This document shows positions 34,095 through 43,226 of a stretch of DNA of 64,000 nucleotides, one piece after another (the stretch's first letter is position 1; each line of letters starts with the position of its first letter). Source of the stretch: Paenibacillus radicibacter (GTDB lineage Bacteria > Bacillota > Bacilli > Paenibacillales > NBRC-103111). Location of the stretch: contig NZ_JANQBC010000009.1 of NCBI RefSeq assembly GCF_024721995.1, positions 218,380 to 282,379 on the forward strand, read 5' to 3'. The notes below the pieces were generated by a model. The model saw nothing but the letters and a program-made list of their open reading frames with translations, made no database searches and had not been told where the DNA came from. Made by a program: the position numbers and the translations under genes.

Positions 34095-35081
34095 TTACGA
34101 AGAGATATTAGAAGAATGTATAGGAGGTTGATTCGGATGTTCGTTTAGCGGATTCGGATCACGTTGCAGCATATACGCAGCGCCTAAGATCAGAACACCA
34201 CCGATAATTTGGATCAAATAAAGCTGCTGATGCAAGAACACCGCTGCAAGTACAGAACCAACAATCGGTTCAAAGATTGCCATAATGGAAGCTTTCGATG
34301 GTCCAATCATCCGGATACCAGTTAATAGGAGCATCGTTGGAATCGCAGCAGCAATCACACCAGCAAAAATTAAGATCGGCCACACCGAAGCATCTTTAAA
34401 CGGATGGAGCATCGATTCACCCTCTCCAAATAAGAAGCCAATTACGGAGAATACAATTGCACCTGCAATTAGAAAGATCGTTGTCGCATACGAGGCTGGA
34501 AGCTTCGGATAACCACTTTTTCCAATGAGAAAATAGACACCAATTCCTACTGCAGCAAGTAGTGCTAACACAATACCGAACCAATTGATCCGTAATTCTT
34601 CACCGAACATTTGACCGATAATTGCAAGCGTACTTCCACTTAATGCGCAAATTAATGCGATCAACTTCGTACGTGTTAACATCTCTCGACCTGTCACAGC
34701 GCTGATTATCGTCACGATCGCTGGATAAATGTAGAACAATAGGAAAGCAAGTGATACGGTTAAATAGACGAATGCATAGAAAATCGCTAATGAGTAAGTC
34801 ATGAATGCAAATGCGGCAAAACATAAATTACGAATCTGAGACTTCGGCATATTCTTAAATGGATTACGTTCTCCGGCTTGTGGACGTCCAACACCGCATA
34901 GAAGTAAGATAACCATGGTGATCGCCCCAAGTGTCTCGCGCCATGCACCGAACGCAACTGGACTCATGCCCGCTTCATAAGCAAAATTCGTTAATACCCC
35001 AAGTGATGAGAATAACGCTGATGCTAATAATACGATGAGAATCCCGTAAAGCTGTGTTCTTCTTGGACTCGAATTACCCAT
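34095..35081 (-). CDS. EamA-family (DMT) permease of the catabolic operon
   Basis: 328 residues, ten hydrophobic helices in two EamA repeats (ALFSSLGVLTNFAYEAGMSPVAFGAWRETLG; second repeat from about 155, ALLAAVGIGVYFLIGKSG). DMT permeases move metabolites in or out by proton-coupled or facilitated transport. AGGCGG lies just before ATG at 35081. Its position between the monooxygenase and the amidohydrolase suggests uptake of the ring substrate or relief of a toxic intermediate. Confidence 0.87.
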   Translation of the reverse strand: MGNSSPRRTQLYGILIVLLASALFSSLGVLTNFAYEAGMSPVAFGAWRETLGAITMVILLLCGVGRPQAGERNPFKNMPKSQIRNLCFAAFAFMTYSLAIFYAFVYLTVSLAFLLFYIYPAIVTIISAVTGREMLTRTKLIALICALSGSTLAIIGQMFGEELRINWFGIVLALLAAVGIGVYFLIGKSGYPKLPASYATTIFLIAGAIVFSVIGFLFGEGESMLHPFKDASVWPILIFAGVIAAAIPTMLLLTGIRMIGPSKASIMAIFEPIVGSVLAAVFLHQQLYLIQIIGGVLILGAAYMLQRDPNPLNEHPNQPPIHSSNISS

Positions 35082-35119
35082 ATAACCGCCTACTCTCACA
35101 ATGAAATGTATACGACAAC

Positions 35120-36244
35120 TTACAATCCCGTGATGTGTCTAGCTGCAGTACTGAGCATGAGGTCAACATCCTCTGATCCTAGTGCCTTGCGTATGACTTC
35201 ATTACGTATGCCTAACAATTCCTTCGGCCAATGTGCCGCTGCTGATCCATAAATGCGCGACCACATTTGGGTATGCTGAACAGTTGGACGCATTAATGTC
35301 TCCCAACGGTCTAAAGCGTTGTCAATATCATGATTCTCAAGCTGCTTCGCAAGTTCTAATGCACTTGTAATACTAACACCTGCACCTTGTCCCAAGTTTG
35401 GTTCCATACCATGTGCAGCGTCACCAAGTACCAAAGCTCGACCTGAGGACCATTTGTCCATAAATACATAATAGAAATGACGATCTAAGCGGGTTTGATC
35501 AATGCGTTTAATTAGCGTTTCTAAGTGTGGGAATGATGAAATCCAAGCTTCTTTATTCAGTGGATCTGAGAGGGCTTCTTCATCGCTAGATGAGGCTGTT
35601 AAGTACACATACATATGCGAAGGTGAAGTAGGAGAGATTCCAATGCGACGGGAGCCTGACCAATGTTCTTTGGCATGAGCCACACTGTCTGCTTCTAACC
35701 GCGGAATAAGTGCACGTACAGCACCATTGTTCACACGTTCGAAGGTTTTGGTAATGTTAAGCGAGTTACGTATATTGGAATAGATGCCATCTGCACCGAC
35801 AACGAGATCGGCTTTGTAAGTCTTACCATTCTCAAGGGTTACTTCACCACTTGGACAAGCAGCAGTCACGTTCGAACTTGTTTCGATTTGTACACCTGCT
35901 CGTGATGCTGCTCTTGTCAGACCACCATACACGATATTGCGAGGGATGACACAGAACCGACTGTTACTTGAAAAAGGCGTGGAGTGGATTAACTCTTGAT
36001 GTTCGTCAATCATATCGAGCTTCGTAATGAGCTCTACATGTTCCCGAATATCCTCATAAACGCCGATATCCTCAAGAACCTTCAATCCATTCTCCCAAGT
36101 ATACAGCCCTGCCCCAATCTCTCTAAGCTCTGCTGAACGTTCTAAGATCTGAACATCCCAGCCACGCTGCGCAAGTGCAGTTCCAAGCGTTAATCCTGAT
36201 AATCCTGCTCCAGATATGACGACTTTCTTAGGACTCAACTTCAA
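35120..36244 (-). CDS. FAD-dependent monooxygenase (MOQ/AqdB/PHBH-like)
   Basis: 374 residues from TTG at 36244 (AGGAGG 4 nt upstream). Rossmann GxGxxG lies at 12-17 with Glu35 for ribose, the DG motif is GADGIYSN at about 150-157 and the GD motif LGDAAHGMEPNLGQG at about 273-287. Together these define single-component aromatic hydroxylases (PHBH family). It sits next to the HOD-like dioxygenase, as do the quinolone C3-hydroxylases of quinaldine and alkylquinolone pathways. C3 hydroxylation of a 4-quinolone is therefore the likely reaction; 3-hydroxylation of anthranilate is the alternative. Confidence 0.88.
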   Translation of the reverse strand: MKLSPKKVVISGAGLSGLTLGTALAQRGWDVQILERSAELREIGAGLYTWENGLKVLEDIGVYEDIREHVELITKLDMIDEHQELIHSTPFSSNSRFCVIPRNIVYGGLTRAASRAGVQIETSSNVTAACPSGEVTLENGKTYKADLVVGADGIYSNIRNSLNITKTFERVNNGAVRALIPRLEADSVAHAKEHWSGSRRIGISPTSPSHMYVYLTASSSDEEALSDPLNKEAWISSFPHLETLIKRIDQTRLDRHFYYVFMDKWSSGRALVLGDAAHGMEPNLGQGAGVSITSALELAKQLENHDIDNALDRWETLMRPTVQHTQMWSRIYGSAAAHWPKELLGIRNEVIRKALGSEDVDLMLSTAARHITGL

Positions 36245-36301
36245 CCATCCTCCTTAAGTTAAGAAATATGATGAAATGAACTGCCGGTATACGTTATGAA
36301 G

Positions 36302-37126
36302 TTATACAGCTTTGACGAAGTTGCTTATCTCATGCGCGGTTTCTTGCGGGGATTCTAAAGTTGGAAAATGTGTCTGACCATTAATGTGGCGGTAACCAAA
36401 CCATAGATGCTCGCTAATAAATTGATCTTGCATCTCTTCATAACCCTCAACAGGTGCTTGTGAGTAAACATGAATGATTGGACGCTTCTCTGTTAGTGCT
36501 GCCATCCGCTTAAGAGGTGAACCCCATTTTTTGTAAGCGTTTTCAATTACGCGACAAGAACGAGACCACATATCGTAACCGAATGCTGCCATTTCTTTAT
36601 TTAAGTGATTGCTAATCGCTTCGTTATGACTAACTCCTAGCCACAGATCGAATAAGTTCTGACGACCTTGTACCCAATGTACTTCCGTTTGACTTACTTG
36701 CAGATCGTGAATGAAACCTTCACTTGCTTCAATCATAATCCAATCAATGACGATCGAACGAGGTACTCTAGCTGTTCCAAGTCTCTCGCAAAGCTCAATG
36801 TTTGCCCAACCTCCATGTGAAGTAGATACTGGAATAACTTGATCAATGCCGAGCGCATCAAGCACAGCAATAACATCACTAGCCTGCTCCGCAACACCGA
36901 AATCTAAAATTTCAGTTGACGGATCAGAATGTCCACGCCAATTTATCCGGATTACTTTGTGATTCTGAGCAAGCTTATCAACTACATACTTAAATAATCG
37001 ATAATCTTGGCACCATCCACTTACTAACAAGACTGAAGGACCATCCGCATCGCCGTGAATATCATACGTAATTTCGTGATCATTCACGATAATTGAACGT
37101 AATCCTTGTGTTTCTTGCATACTCAT
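36302..37126 (-). CDS. HOD/AqdC-like cofactor-free 3-hydroxy-4-quinolone 2,4-dioxygenase (alpha/beta-hydrolase fold)
   Basis: 274 residues. It is recognisably homologous along its whole length to HOD of Arthrobacter: SGWCQDYRLFKYVVDKL, INWRGHSDPS, PVSTSHGGW, IVIDWIM, FGYDMWSRSCRVIENAY, HVYSQAP and GQTHFPTLE all have counterparts. The triad would be Ser103, Asp128 and His253; the His before the Ser in HOD is Thr here, while His104 is kept. HOD opens the N-heteroring with O2, releasing CO and an N-acylanthranilate, without metal or cofactor. GGAG lies 9 nt before ATG at 37126. A perfect cre site lies inside the gene. Confidence 0.85.
   Translation of the reverse strand: MSMQETQGLRSIIVNDHEITYDIHGDADGPSVLLVSGWCQDYRLFKYVVDKLAQNHKVIRINWRGHSDPSTEILDFGVAEQASDVIAVLDALGIDQVIPVSTSHGGWANIELCERLGTARVPRSIVIDWIMIEASEGFIHDLQVSQTEVHWVQGRQNLFDLWLGVSHNEAISNHLNKEMAAFGYDMWSRSCRVIENAYKKWGSPLKRMAALTEKRPIIHVYSQAPVEGYEEMQDQFISEHLWFGYRHINGQTHFPTLESPQETAHEISNFVKAV
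36532..36545. promoter_or_regulatory. Intragenic cre (CcpA) site, perfect consensus match
   Basis: TGTAAGCGTTTTCA (TGAAAACGCTTACA on the coding strand) matches TGWAANCGNTNWCA at 14 of 14 positions. It is inside the HOD-like coding sequence. Intragenic cre sites can block elongation when bound by CcpA. Confidence 0.6.
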
Positions 37127-37178
37127 CGCAAACATCTCCATTCATACACTTTTATTAGAATCATGCCTTTATTGCATG

Positions 37179-38009
37179 TCATTCTTGAAGTAAACGTATT
37201 GTGGATTGTACAACTTGCAAGCCTGCCTCTGTGTCTGGATCAATTAATTGAAAATGTTCTGCTGTTGGTAAAATCATATAGTCGACAGCATCCCCAGCAC
37301 TTCTAGCTGCTTGGACAAAATGATCACTAATACCTATCGGCACGTTAATATCGAGCGATCCGTGAATCACACAAAGTCTAACACCGCACGGTAATAGCTT
37401 AATTGGGGATCCCTCGTTATAGCGATCAGGCCGCTCTATTGGAGTTCCATTTAAGAGATCATAGGTTGGGTTATCATGGAAACCGTTAATGGTTTCACGA
37501 ATTTGATGCACGTCATGCATCAGTGCAAGATCACTAACACCTGCAAGACTAACTACACCTTTTAAAGTTAGAGATAGGTCACTTGTACGAAGAACACTAT
37601 CTGTAGGCAAATTGTTTCTACCTGCAAGCCATACCGCTAAATGTCCACCCGCAGAGTGACCAATTGTAACGACTCGGTTCAGATCAATGGGATAAGTATC
37701 CGCTAAAGTCCGAACATAGTTAGTTGCAAGAGCACTGTCAATGAATGTCCCTGGCCAAGCTCCTCCTTCATGACCAACCCGGCGGTACTCGATTGTCCAA
37801 GTCGCAACGCCCTGAGCTGTCAGGGCATCTGCTAATGGATTGATATGATCTAGATTGAACTTCGCACGCCAGAATCCACCATGTATCACAATTGCAACGG
37901 GAAAAGGACCCTCACCTTCAGGTAATCGAAGATCACCAAATTGATTTTCATCATCTCCATATGGAATCCGAATCGCTTGGTGAGGTACAGTATTTGTTGT
38001 TAAACTCAT
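37179..38009 (-). CDS. Arylformamidase-like alpha/beta hydrolase (N-acylanthranilate amidase candidate)
   Basis: 276 residues. The oxyanion motif HGGFW (43-47) is the signature of kynurenine formamidase-type hydrolases. The nucleophile is Ser119 in GHSAGG, with Asp220 (HGSLD) and His252 (AEHF) completing the triad. Kynurenine formamidase and the N-acetylanthranilate amidase of quinaldine catabolism share this fold. Directly behind the HOD-like gene, it most likely removes the N-acyl or N-formyl group from the ring-opened product to give (3-hydroxy)anthranilate. AAGGGATGATAAGTC precedes ATG. Confidence 0.85.
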   Translation of the reverse strand: MSLTTNTVPHQAIRIPYGDDENQFGDLRLPEGEGPFPVAIVIHGGFWRAKFNLDHINPLADALTAQGVATWTIEYRRVGHEGGAWPGTFIDSALATNYVRTLADTYPIDLNRVVTIGHSAGGHLAVWLAGRNNLPTDSVLRTSDLSLTLKGVVSLAGVSDLALMHDVHQIRETINGFHDNPTYDLLNGTPIERPDRYNEGSPIKLLPCGVRLCVIHGSLDINVPIGISDHFVQAARSAGDAVDYMILPTAEHFQLIDPDTEAGLQVVQSTIRLLQE

Positions 38010-38052
38010 GACTTATCATCCCTTCTCGGTCTTTAAAATCTACTGTGATCGT

Positions 38053-38241
38053 TTAGGATTGCTGATCTTTCGTAACCCCACCTGCCCCCCAATGGGAAGC
38101 AGGAATTTCGGTTACGAGTACACGTACTTGTTCTTTCTTAACTTGAAGATTATTGACACATGCATCTGTGACTTCAGCAATTAAGCCAGCCACTTGCTCT
38201 TTACTTCTGCCTTCGAGAATGGAGATTTGTACTATCGGCAT
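38053..38241 (-). CDS. 4-Oxalocrotonate tautomerase
   Basis: 62 residues, the normal length. MPIVQISILEGRSKEQVAGLIAEVT gives the catalytic N-terminal Pro after Met removal and the usual Arg (GRS). PASHWGAGG is the conserved C-terminal segment. It interconverts 2-hydroxymuconate and 2-oxo-3-hexenedioate, the step between aminomuconate deamination and decarboxylation. It overlaps the decarboxylase gene, as DmpI follows DmpH. Confidence 0.93.
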   Translation of the reverse strand: MPIVQISILEGRSKEQVAGLIAEVTDACVNNLQVKKEQVRVLVTEIPASHWGAGGVTKDQQS

Positions 38242-39020
38242 ACGAATGTCACACTGCCCATTCCGCTAATTTGTACATGCACATTGTCTCCAGCTACGAA
38301 TGGAATCGCTTCTGTTAATGCTCCGCTTAGGATGATCTGACCTTTCTTGAGACCAAGACCACGCTCTCCAAGCTTGTTTACAGCCCAAGCGACAGCTTCA
38401 GCTGGATGACCTAACACCGCAGCACCAGAACCCGTTGTTGCTACAACACCGTTCTTCGACATCACGACACCCGTCAATGCAAGATCCATTGCATCCACAG
38501 CAACCCAAGTGTTGCCGACTACAAATTTCGTAGAGGAACAGTTATCTGCAACTACATCTGGCAGGGTGAAGCGGAAGTTCTCATAACGGCTGTCGATAAT
38601 TTCGATCGCAGGAGCAACATGGCTTGTCACACGCATCACATCTGCTGCAGTTACATTCGTTCCTTTCAAGTCTTCCCCAATCATGAAAGCAATCTCAGGC
38701 TCGGCTTTCGGATGAATATAACGATCATATGGAGTTGGTTCCCATTCAAGGGCAAGCATATCATCTGTCAAATATCCATAGATCGCTTCATGAACGCCCA
38801 TCATCTGCTGCTTGGCTCTACTTGTTAGACCTAACTTCAGACCGATGACACGCTCACCGCTTTGCTCTTTACGAGCGATAAGTAACTGCTGAATATCATA
38901 AGCGACTTCGATTGGAAGATCTGGATAACGAGAAGTAATCTTCTCCACTTCACGTTTCTCTAGCTCTGCCCCAAGCAGAAAATCGGCAACCTCTTGTTTT
39001 AACGCTTGTGTCCATTCCAT
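38232..39020 (-). CDS. nbaG: 2-Oxo-3-hexenedioate (4-oxalocrotonate) decarboxylase
   Basis: 262 residues. It belongs to the hydratase/decarboxylase family. The decarboxylase rather than hydratase identity rests on GLKLGLTS, GVHEAIYGYLTDDM, YIHPKAEPEIAFM and IEIIDSRYENFRFTLPDVVADNCSST, which follow XylI/DmpH. It converts 2-oxo-3-hexenedioate to 2-oxopent-4-enoate plus CO2 with Mg2+ (acidic ligands in the EPE/ID segments). GAGGG precedes ATG at 39020, 3 nt after the aldolase stop. Confidence 0.9.
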   Translation of the reverse strand: MEWTQALKQEVADFLLGAELEKREVEKITSRYPDLPIEVAYDIQQLLIARKEQSGERVIGLKLGLTSRAKQQMMGVHEAIYGYLTDDMLALEWEPTPYDRYIHPKAEPEIAFMIGEDLKGTNVTAADVMRVTSHVAPAIEIIDSRYENFRFTLPDVVADNCSSTKFVVGNTWVAVDAMDLALTGVVMSKNGVVATTGSGAAVLGHPAEAVAWAVNKLGERGLGLKKGQIILSGALTEAIPFVAGDNVHVQISGMGSVTFVCR

Positions 39021-39023
39021 CTG

Positions 39024-40052
39024 TTAGACCCTCACCTTCTGCTGCTGTGCAAGCTCTGCTGCTACGTCGATGATCATGTCTTCTTGACCACCAACCGCTT
39101 TACGACGACCTACTTCAAGCAGAATGTCACGTGGATCAACGCCAAAGCGCTTGCCCGCTCTTTCTGCATGTAAGAGGAAGCTGGAATATACGCCTGCATA
39201 ACCCATTACAAGTGAGCCCTTACGAATTTCTTGGGATTGCGGAAGGATCGGTCCTACGATATCTTCGGCAATATCCATCATCTTATAAAGGTCAACACCA
39301 ACATTCATACCCATGCGATCAAGCACTGCAATGAGTACTTCTGTCTGTGCATTCCCTGCACCAGCACCAAGGCAGCGCAAGCTTCCGTCAATGCGTGTTG
39401 CACCTTCTTCAATTGCTGTAATCGTATTTGCCACTGCAACGGATAAGTTGTTATGTGCGTGGAAGCCGATCTCAATATCAAGAGACTGACGAAGTGCTTT
39501 CACACGTTCGCGCACTTGATCAGGAAGCAAAGCACCAGCGGAATCTGTTAAGTACACCGCTTCTGCGCCATAGCTTTCCATGAGCTTCGCTTGTTCAACC
39601 AGCTTCTCAACTGGAGCCGAATGACCCATCATAAGAAAGCCACATACTTCCATCCCAAGCTCACGCGCTATACTAATATGCTGTGCAGATACGTCTGCTT
39701 CTGTCACATGCGTTGCGACACGAACAAGTCCAACCCCTAATTGATGAGCTTCCTTCAATTCATGAACGGTTCCTACTCCAGGAATTAATAAAGTTGCAAC
39801 TTTCGCTTGTTTACAAGCGCCAACTGCTGCTTCAATTAATTTCATTTCATTCACAAGAGAGCGTCCGTATTGGATCGTTGATCCGCCAAGTCCGTCTCCA
39901 TGAGCGACTTCAATATAATGCACACCTGCATCATCAAGTGCGCCTGCAATCTTCGTTACTTGTTCAACTGTGAATTGATGCGCCATCACATGGCTGCCAT
40001 CACGTAAGCATACATCTGTAATGCGGATAGGTTTATCACTATTACGCTTCAA
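39024..40052 (-). CDS. nbaI: 4-Hydroxy-2-oxovalerate aldolase
   Basis: 342 residues from TTG at 40052 (AAGGGG 8 nt upstream); a longer frame overlaps the upstream gene too far. [19 protein letters not shown] is the DmpG start with the Arg-Asp pair near the metal site, and HAHNN (about residue 200) supplies the metal His residues. It cleaves 4-hydroxy-2-oxopentanoate to pyruvate and acetaldehyde and channels acetaldehyde to the acylating dehydrogenase encoded by the overlapping upstream gene. Confidence 0.95.
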   Translation of the reverse strand: MKRNSDKPIRITDVCLRDGSHVMAHQFTVEQVTKIAGALDDAGVHYIEVAHGDGLGGSTIQYGRSLVNEMKLIEAAVGACKQAKVATLLIPGVGTVHELKEAHQLGVGLVRVATHVTEADVSAQHISIARELGMEVCGFLMMGHSAPVEKLVEQAKLMESYGAEAVYLTDSAGALLPDQVRERVKALRQSLDIEIGFHAHNNLSVAVANTITAIEEGATRIDGSLRCLGAGAGNAQTEVLIAVLDRMGMNVGVDLYKMMDIAEDIVGPILPQSQEIRKGSLVMGYAGVYSSFLLHAERAGKRFGVDPRDILLEVGRRKAVGGQEDMIIDVAAELAQQQKVRV

Positions 40053-40938
40053 TGTTGACACCCCTTCCATCCAATAGATGACAAGCAATCTGTTCACCGA
40101 CGCGTGCTGCTGCAGCCGTCATAATGTCGAGGTTCCCAGCGTAAGGCGGGAAATAATCCCCTGCTCCTTCAACTTCTACGAATACCGTTACTCGATTCCC
40201 ATCAAATAACGGTTCTTGCTTAAGTCTGTAACCCGGTACGTACTCACGAATTCGCTCTAATATTTCATGAATGGACTTCGTAATTGCTGCTTCATCCATA
40301 TTCTTCACTTCACAGTAGATCGTATCACGCATCAAGATTGGCGGTTCTGCCGGATTCAAGATAATAAGCGCTTTACCCTCATCTGCTCCACCGATTAATT
40401 CCAGACCACGACGTGTCGTAATTGTAAATTCATCAATGTTCGCTCTTGTTCCCGGGCCTGCACTCTTAGATGCAATTGTCGCTACGATTTCCGCATAAGA
40501 AACGTCAGCTACTTTATTAATGGCATGAACGATTGGAATCGTCGCTTGACCCCCACATGTAATGAGGTTGAGGTTCGAAGTTTCCATCTCAAGGAGTGCA
40601 TCCAAATTAACTGCCGGACTCACGAATGGCCCTCTTGCTGCTGGAGTTAGGTCAATTGCAACAATACCTAATTCTTTTAACACTTTGGCATGTCGCACGT
40701 GCGATTTAGCCGAAGTTGCATCGAATACGATCTGTGCTAGATCCGGATTTTCTTCAATTGCCTTGATCCCATTGGAAAATGTCTGGTATCCTCTGTCGCT
40801 CGCACGCTTTAATCCATCCGAATCTGGATCGATCCCGATCAATGCTGTCAGCTCGATATGATCATAACGTTCCAATTTGTACATAAGATCTGTTCCAATG
40901 TTGCCGGAACCAATAATCGCTGCTTTAATTTTGTTCAC
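40042..40938 (-). CDS. nbaJ: Acetaldehyde dehydrogenase (acylating)
   Basis: 298 residues from GTG at 40938 (GGAGAG 5 nt upstream). The NAD-binding Rossmann motif is [12 protein letters not shown], and the catalytic Cys is in [11 protein letters not shown]. This is the MhpF/DmpF family, which forms acetyl-CoA from acetaldehyde in a complex with the aldolase. The aldolase start lies inside the last codons of this gene, the usual coupled arrangement. Confidence 0.95.
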   Translation of the reverse strand: MNKIKAAIIGSGNIGTDLMYKLERYDHIELTALIGIDPDSDGLKRASDRGYQTFSNGIKAIEENPDLAQIVFDATSAKSHVRHAKVLKELGIVAIDLTPAARGPFVSPAVNLDALLEMETSNLNLITCGGQATIPIVHAINKVADVSYAEIVATIASKSAGPGTRANIDEFTITTRRGLELIGGADEGKALIILNPAEPPILMRDTIYCEVKNMDEAAITKSIHEILERIREYVPGYRLKQEPLFDGNRVTVFVEVEGAGDYFPPYAGNLDIMTAAAARVGEQIACHLLDGRGVNIEA

Positions 40939-40952
40939 AGGAACTCTCCTCT

Positions 40953-41732
40953 CTATACAAACGTCACGCTGACGGACCCGATTGATCCAAACTTTGCTGT
41001 TACGCTGTCACCTTGTTTCACTGCCACTGCACCACTTAACGCACCTGGTAAAATAAGCTCCCCAGCTTTCAAGCTAATGCCGAATTCATGCAGCTTATTA
41101 GCAAGCCATGCAATCGCATGTGCGGGGTGTCCAAGAGCTGCTGCACCTGCACCATTACCGACTTCAATTTCATTATTGAATAAAACCATGCCAATATTGC
41201 GAAGTTCCAGTCCATCAATCGGCGTCTTCTGATCGCCAACTACAACCATGGCAGAGGAGCCATTATCCGCCACTGTATCCACGAGCTTGATTTTCCAATC
41301 TGCAATACGGCTATCAATGATCTCGATTGTTGGTACAACATAATCTGTCGCCATCAACACATCCAGATAGTTCACATTCGGTCCAACAAGATCACTCTTT
41401 AGTACGAAGCCAATCTCTGCTTCCACTTTCGGAGAAAGTAAGCGACTTACCTCAACTGTTCCATTATTTGCAACAACCATATCATCTAGTAAATGCCCGT
41501 AGTCTGGCTCATTAACGCCAAGCATCGTTTGCATCGCTTTGCTCGTTAACCCTACCTTCTTACCGACAACAACTCTTCCACTTTGAAGCTTTGTTTCTAA
41601 GACTTGAAGCTGAATTTGGTAAGCATCTTCTACTTGCAAGCCTTCATAGCGTGCAGTAATTGGCAAGATCGGCTCACAGCTTGTTTCTGCTTCTAATAAT
41701 TGTCCTGCGATTTCCTTAATTCGTTCCATCAT
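40953..41732 (-). CDS. nbaH: 2-Oxopent-4-enoate hydratase
   Basis: 259 residues. Same family as the decarboxylase above, but assigned as hydratase from [45 protein letters not shown] and [22 protein letters not shown], which follow DmpE/XylJ. It adds water to 2-oxopent-4-enoate to give 4-hydroxy-2-oxovalerate for the aldolase. With its four downstream neighbours it reproduces the dmpEFGHI gene order exactly. Confidence 0.9.
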   Translation of the reverse strand: MMERIKEIAGQLLEAETSCEPILPITARYEGLQVEDAYQIQLQVLETKLQSGRVVVGKKVGLTSKAMQTMLGVNEPDYGHLLDDMVVANNGTVEVSRLLSPKVEAEIGFVLKSDLVGPNVNYLDVLMATDYVVPTIEIIDSRIADWKIKLVDTVADNGSSAMVVVGDQKTPIDGLELRNIGMVLFNNEIEVGNGAGAAALGHPAHAIAWLANKLHEFGISLKAGELILPGALSGAVAVKQGDSVTAKFGSIGSVSVTFV

Positions 41733-41761
41733 CTGACCACCCTTATCCGCTTAAGACTTAC

Positions 41762-43213
41762 CTACATTTTCATCGTAACGGTCTTCGCCTCTGTATAGAA
41801 TTCAAAGCTGTGACGTCCACCTTCACGTCCAATTCCGCTCTGCTTCGATCCACCGAATGGTGTGCGAAGATCGCGAATATACCAGCAGTTGATCCAGAGT
41901 AATCCGGAATTGATGTTAGCTGCTACACGGTGAGCACGTCTTAGATCATTGGTCCATACGACGCCTGCAAGACCATAGATGGAATCATTCGCAATACGAA
42001 CCGCTTCTTCTTCGGTTTTGAAAGGAATAATGACGATAACTGGGCCAAAAATTTCTTCTTGTGCCACACGCATCTTGTTATCCACATCGTAGAATACAGT
42101 CGGCTCGTAGAAGTTCCCTTGCTCAAGTCCTGGCACGATGACACGCTTACCACCATGGGCAAGCTTCGCTCCTTCGGACTGACCAATCTCTACATAGCTT
42201 TCTACTGTATGCAAATGACTTCTGGATACGAGTGCACCCATCTCAGTCGTTGGATCAAGCGGATCGCCCACTTTGATCTTCTTCGCAGCTGCCGTAAATT
42301 TCTCAAGGAACTTATCATAAACAGACTCTTGAACGAGTAGACGTGATCCAGCTAAGCAGATTTCCCCTTGATTACGGAATATTGCCTCAATTGAACCTGC
42401 AACTGCTTCATCCAAATCTGCATCTTCGAACACGATGTTCGCCGACTTACCACCAAGTTCAAGTGATACAGGAATTAACTGCGATGCCGCATTACGCATA
42501 ATCGTCTTTCCTGTCGTCGTTTCCCCTACAAAGGAAATGCGACGAACGTGCTCATGTGTTGTCATTGCTGTACCAACTGTACCTCCAGGACCTGTTAAGA
42601 TGTTCAATACGCCAGGAGGAAGTCCTGCTTCATTCGCAATTTCACCTAGCATAATCGCGCTAAGCGGTGTATAGGAAGCTGGTTTTACTACAACGGAGTT
42701 ACCAGCAGCTAGTGCAGCAGAAGCTTTCCAAGTCATTTGCATGAATGGCAAGTTCCAAGGAATGATTAAGCTCGTTACTCCAGCTGGCGCATACTTCGCG
42801 TAGGAAGTATAGTTGCCTTTATCATAGTGCTCATGATTCACATATTTCGCCATTTCCGCAAAGAAACGAAGGTTCTGTGCTGCACGAGGAATATCAAATC
42901 CTACGCTCTCTTTAATCGGTTTACCTACGTCCATCGTCTCTAATCGAGCAAGCTCTTCGACACGCTCCATGACTAGATCCGACATGCGACATAAAATTTC
43001 AGAACGCTCTTCCACCGACTTCTTCGTCCACACACCACTTTCAAAAGCAGCCTGTGCCGCTTCAATCGTACGATTCACGTCTCTCTCATCTGCACAAGCT
43101 ACATCTGCTAGCTTCTCGTTCGTCGAAGGATTAATAGAAGCGAATGTTTCACCGGAAAGTGCGTCTTGGTATTCTCCATTAATAAATAATTTAGCTTGAA
43201 TTGGACTCGTCAT
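41762..43213 (-). CDS. nbaE: 2-Aminomuconate 6-semialdehyde dehydrogenase
   Basis: 483 residues from ATG at 43213 (AGGAGG 5 nt upstream). It is a full-length NAD aldehyde dehydrogenase: catalytic Cys in NQGEICLAGSRLLV, general-base Glu in VSLELGGKSANIV and cofactor loop FVGETTTGKTIM. Placement between the RidA-like deaminase and the meta-pathway genes assigns the substrate as 2-aminomuconate semialdehyde (hydroxymuconate semialdehyde in catechol pathways), a member of the ALDH8 group. Confidence 0.92.
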   Translation of the reverse strand: MTSPIQAKLFINGEYQDALSGETFASINPSTNEKLADVACADERDVNRTIEAAQAAFESGVWTKKSVEERSEILCRMSDLVMERVEELARLETMDVGKPIKESVGFDIPRAAQNLRFFAEMAKYVNHEHYDKGNYTSYAKYAPAGVTSLIIPWNLPFMQMTWKASAALAAGNSVVVKPASYTPLSAIMLGEIANEAGLPPGVLNILTGPGGTVGTAMTTHEHVRRISFVGETTTGKTIMRNAASQLIPVSLELGGKSANIVFEDADLDEAVAGSIEAIFRNQGEICLAGSRLLVQESVYDKFLEKFTAAAKKIKVGDPLDPTTEMGALVSRSHLHTVESYVEIGQSEGAKLAHGGKRVIVPGLEQGNFYEPTVFYDVDNKMRVAQEEIFGPVIVIIPFKTEEEAVRIANDSIYGLAGVVWTNDLRRAHRVAANINSGLLWINCWYIRDLRTPFGGSKQSGIGREGGRHSFEFYTEAKTVTMKM

Positions 43214-43226
43214 GGCTACCTCCTGC

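Noticed and set aside
33913..34095. 60-codon minus-strand frame in the gap before the amidohydrolase gene, overlapping the permease stop as TAATG
   Set aside because: No ribosome site and no protein-like pattern. The gap is better explained as a regulatory stretch with a cre site, although a decayed gene cannot be excluded.
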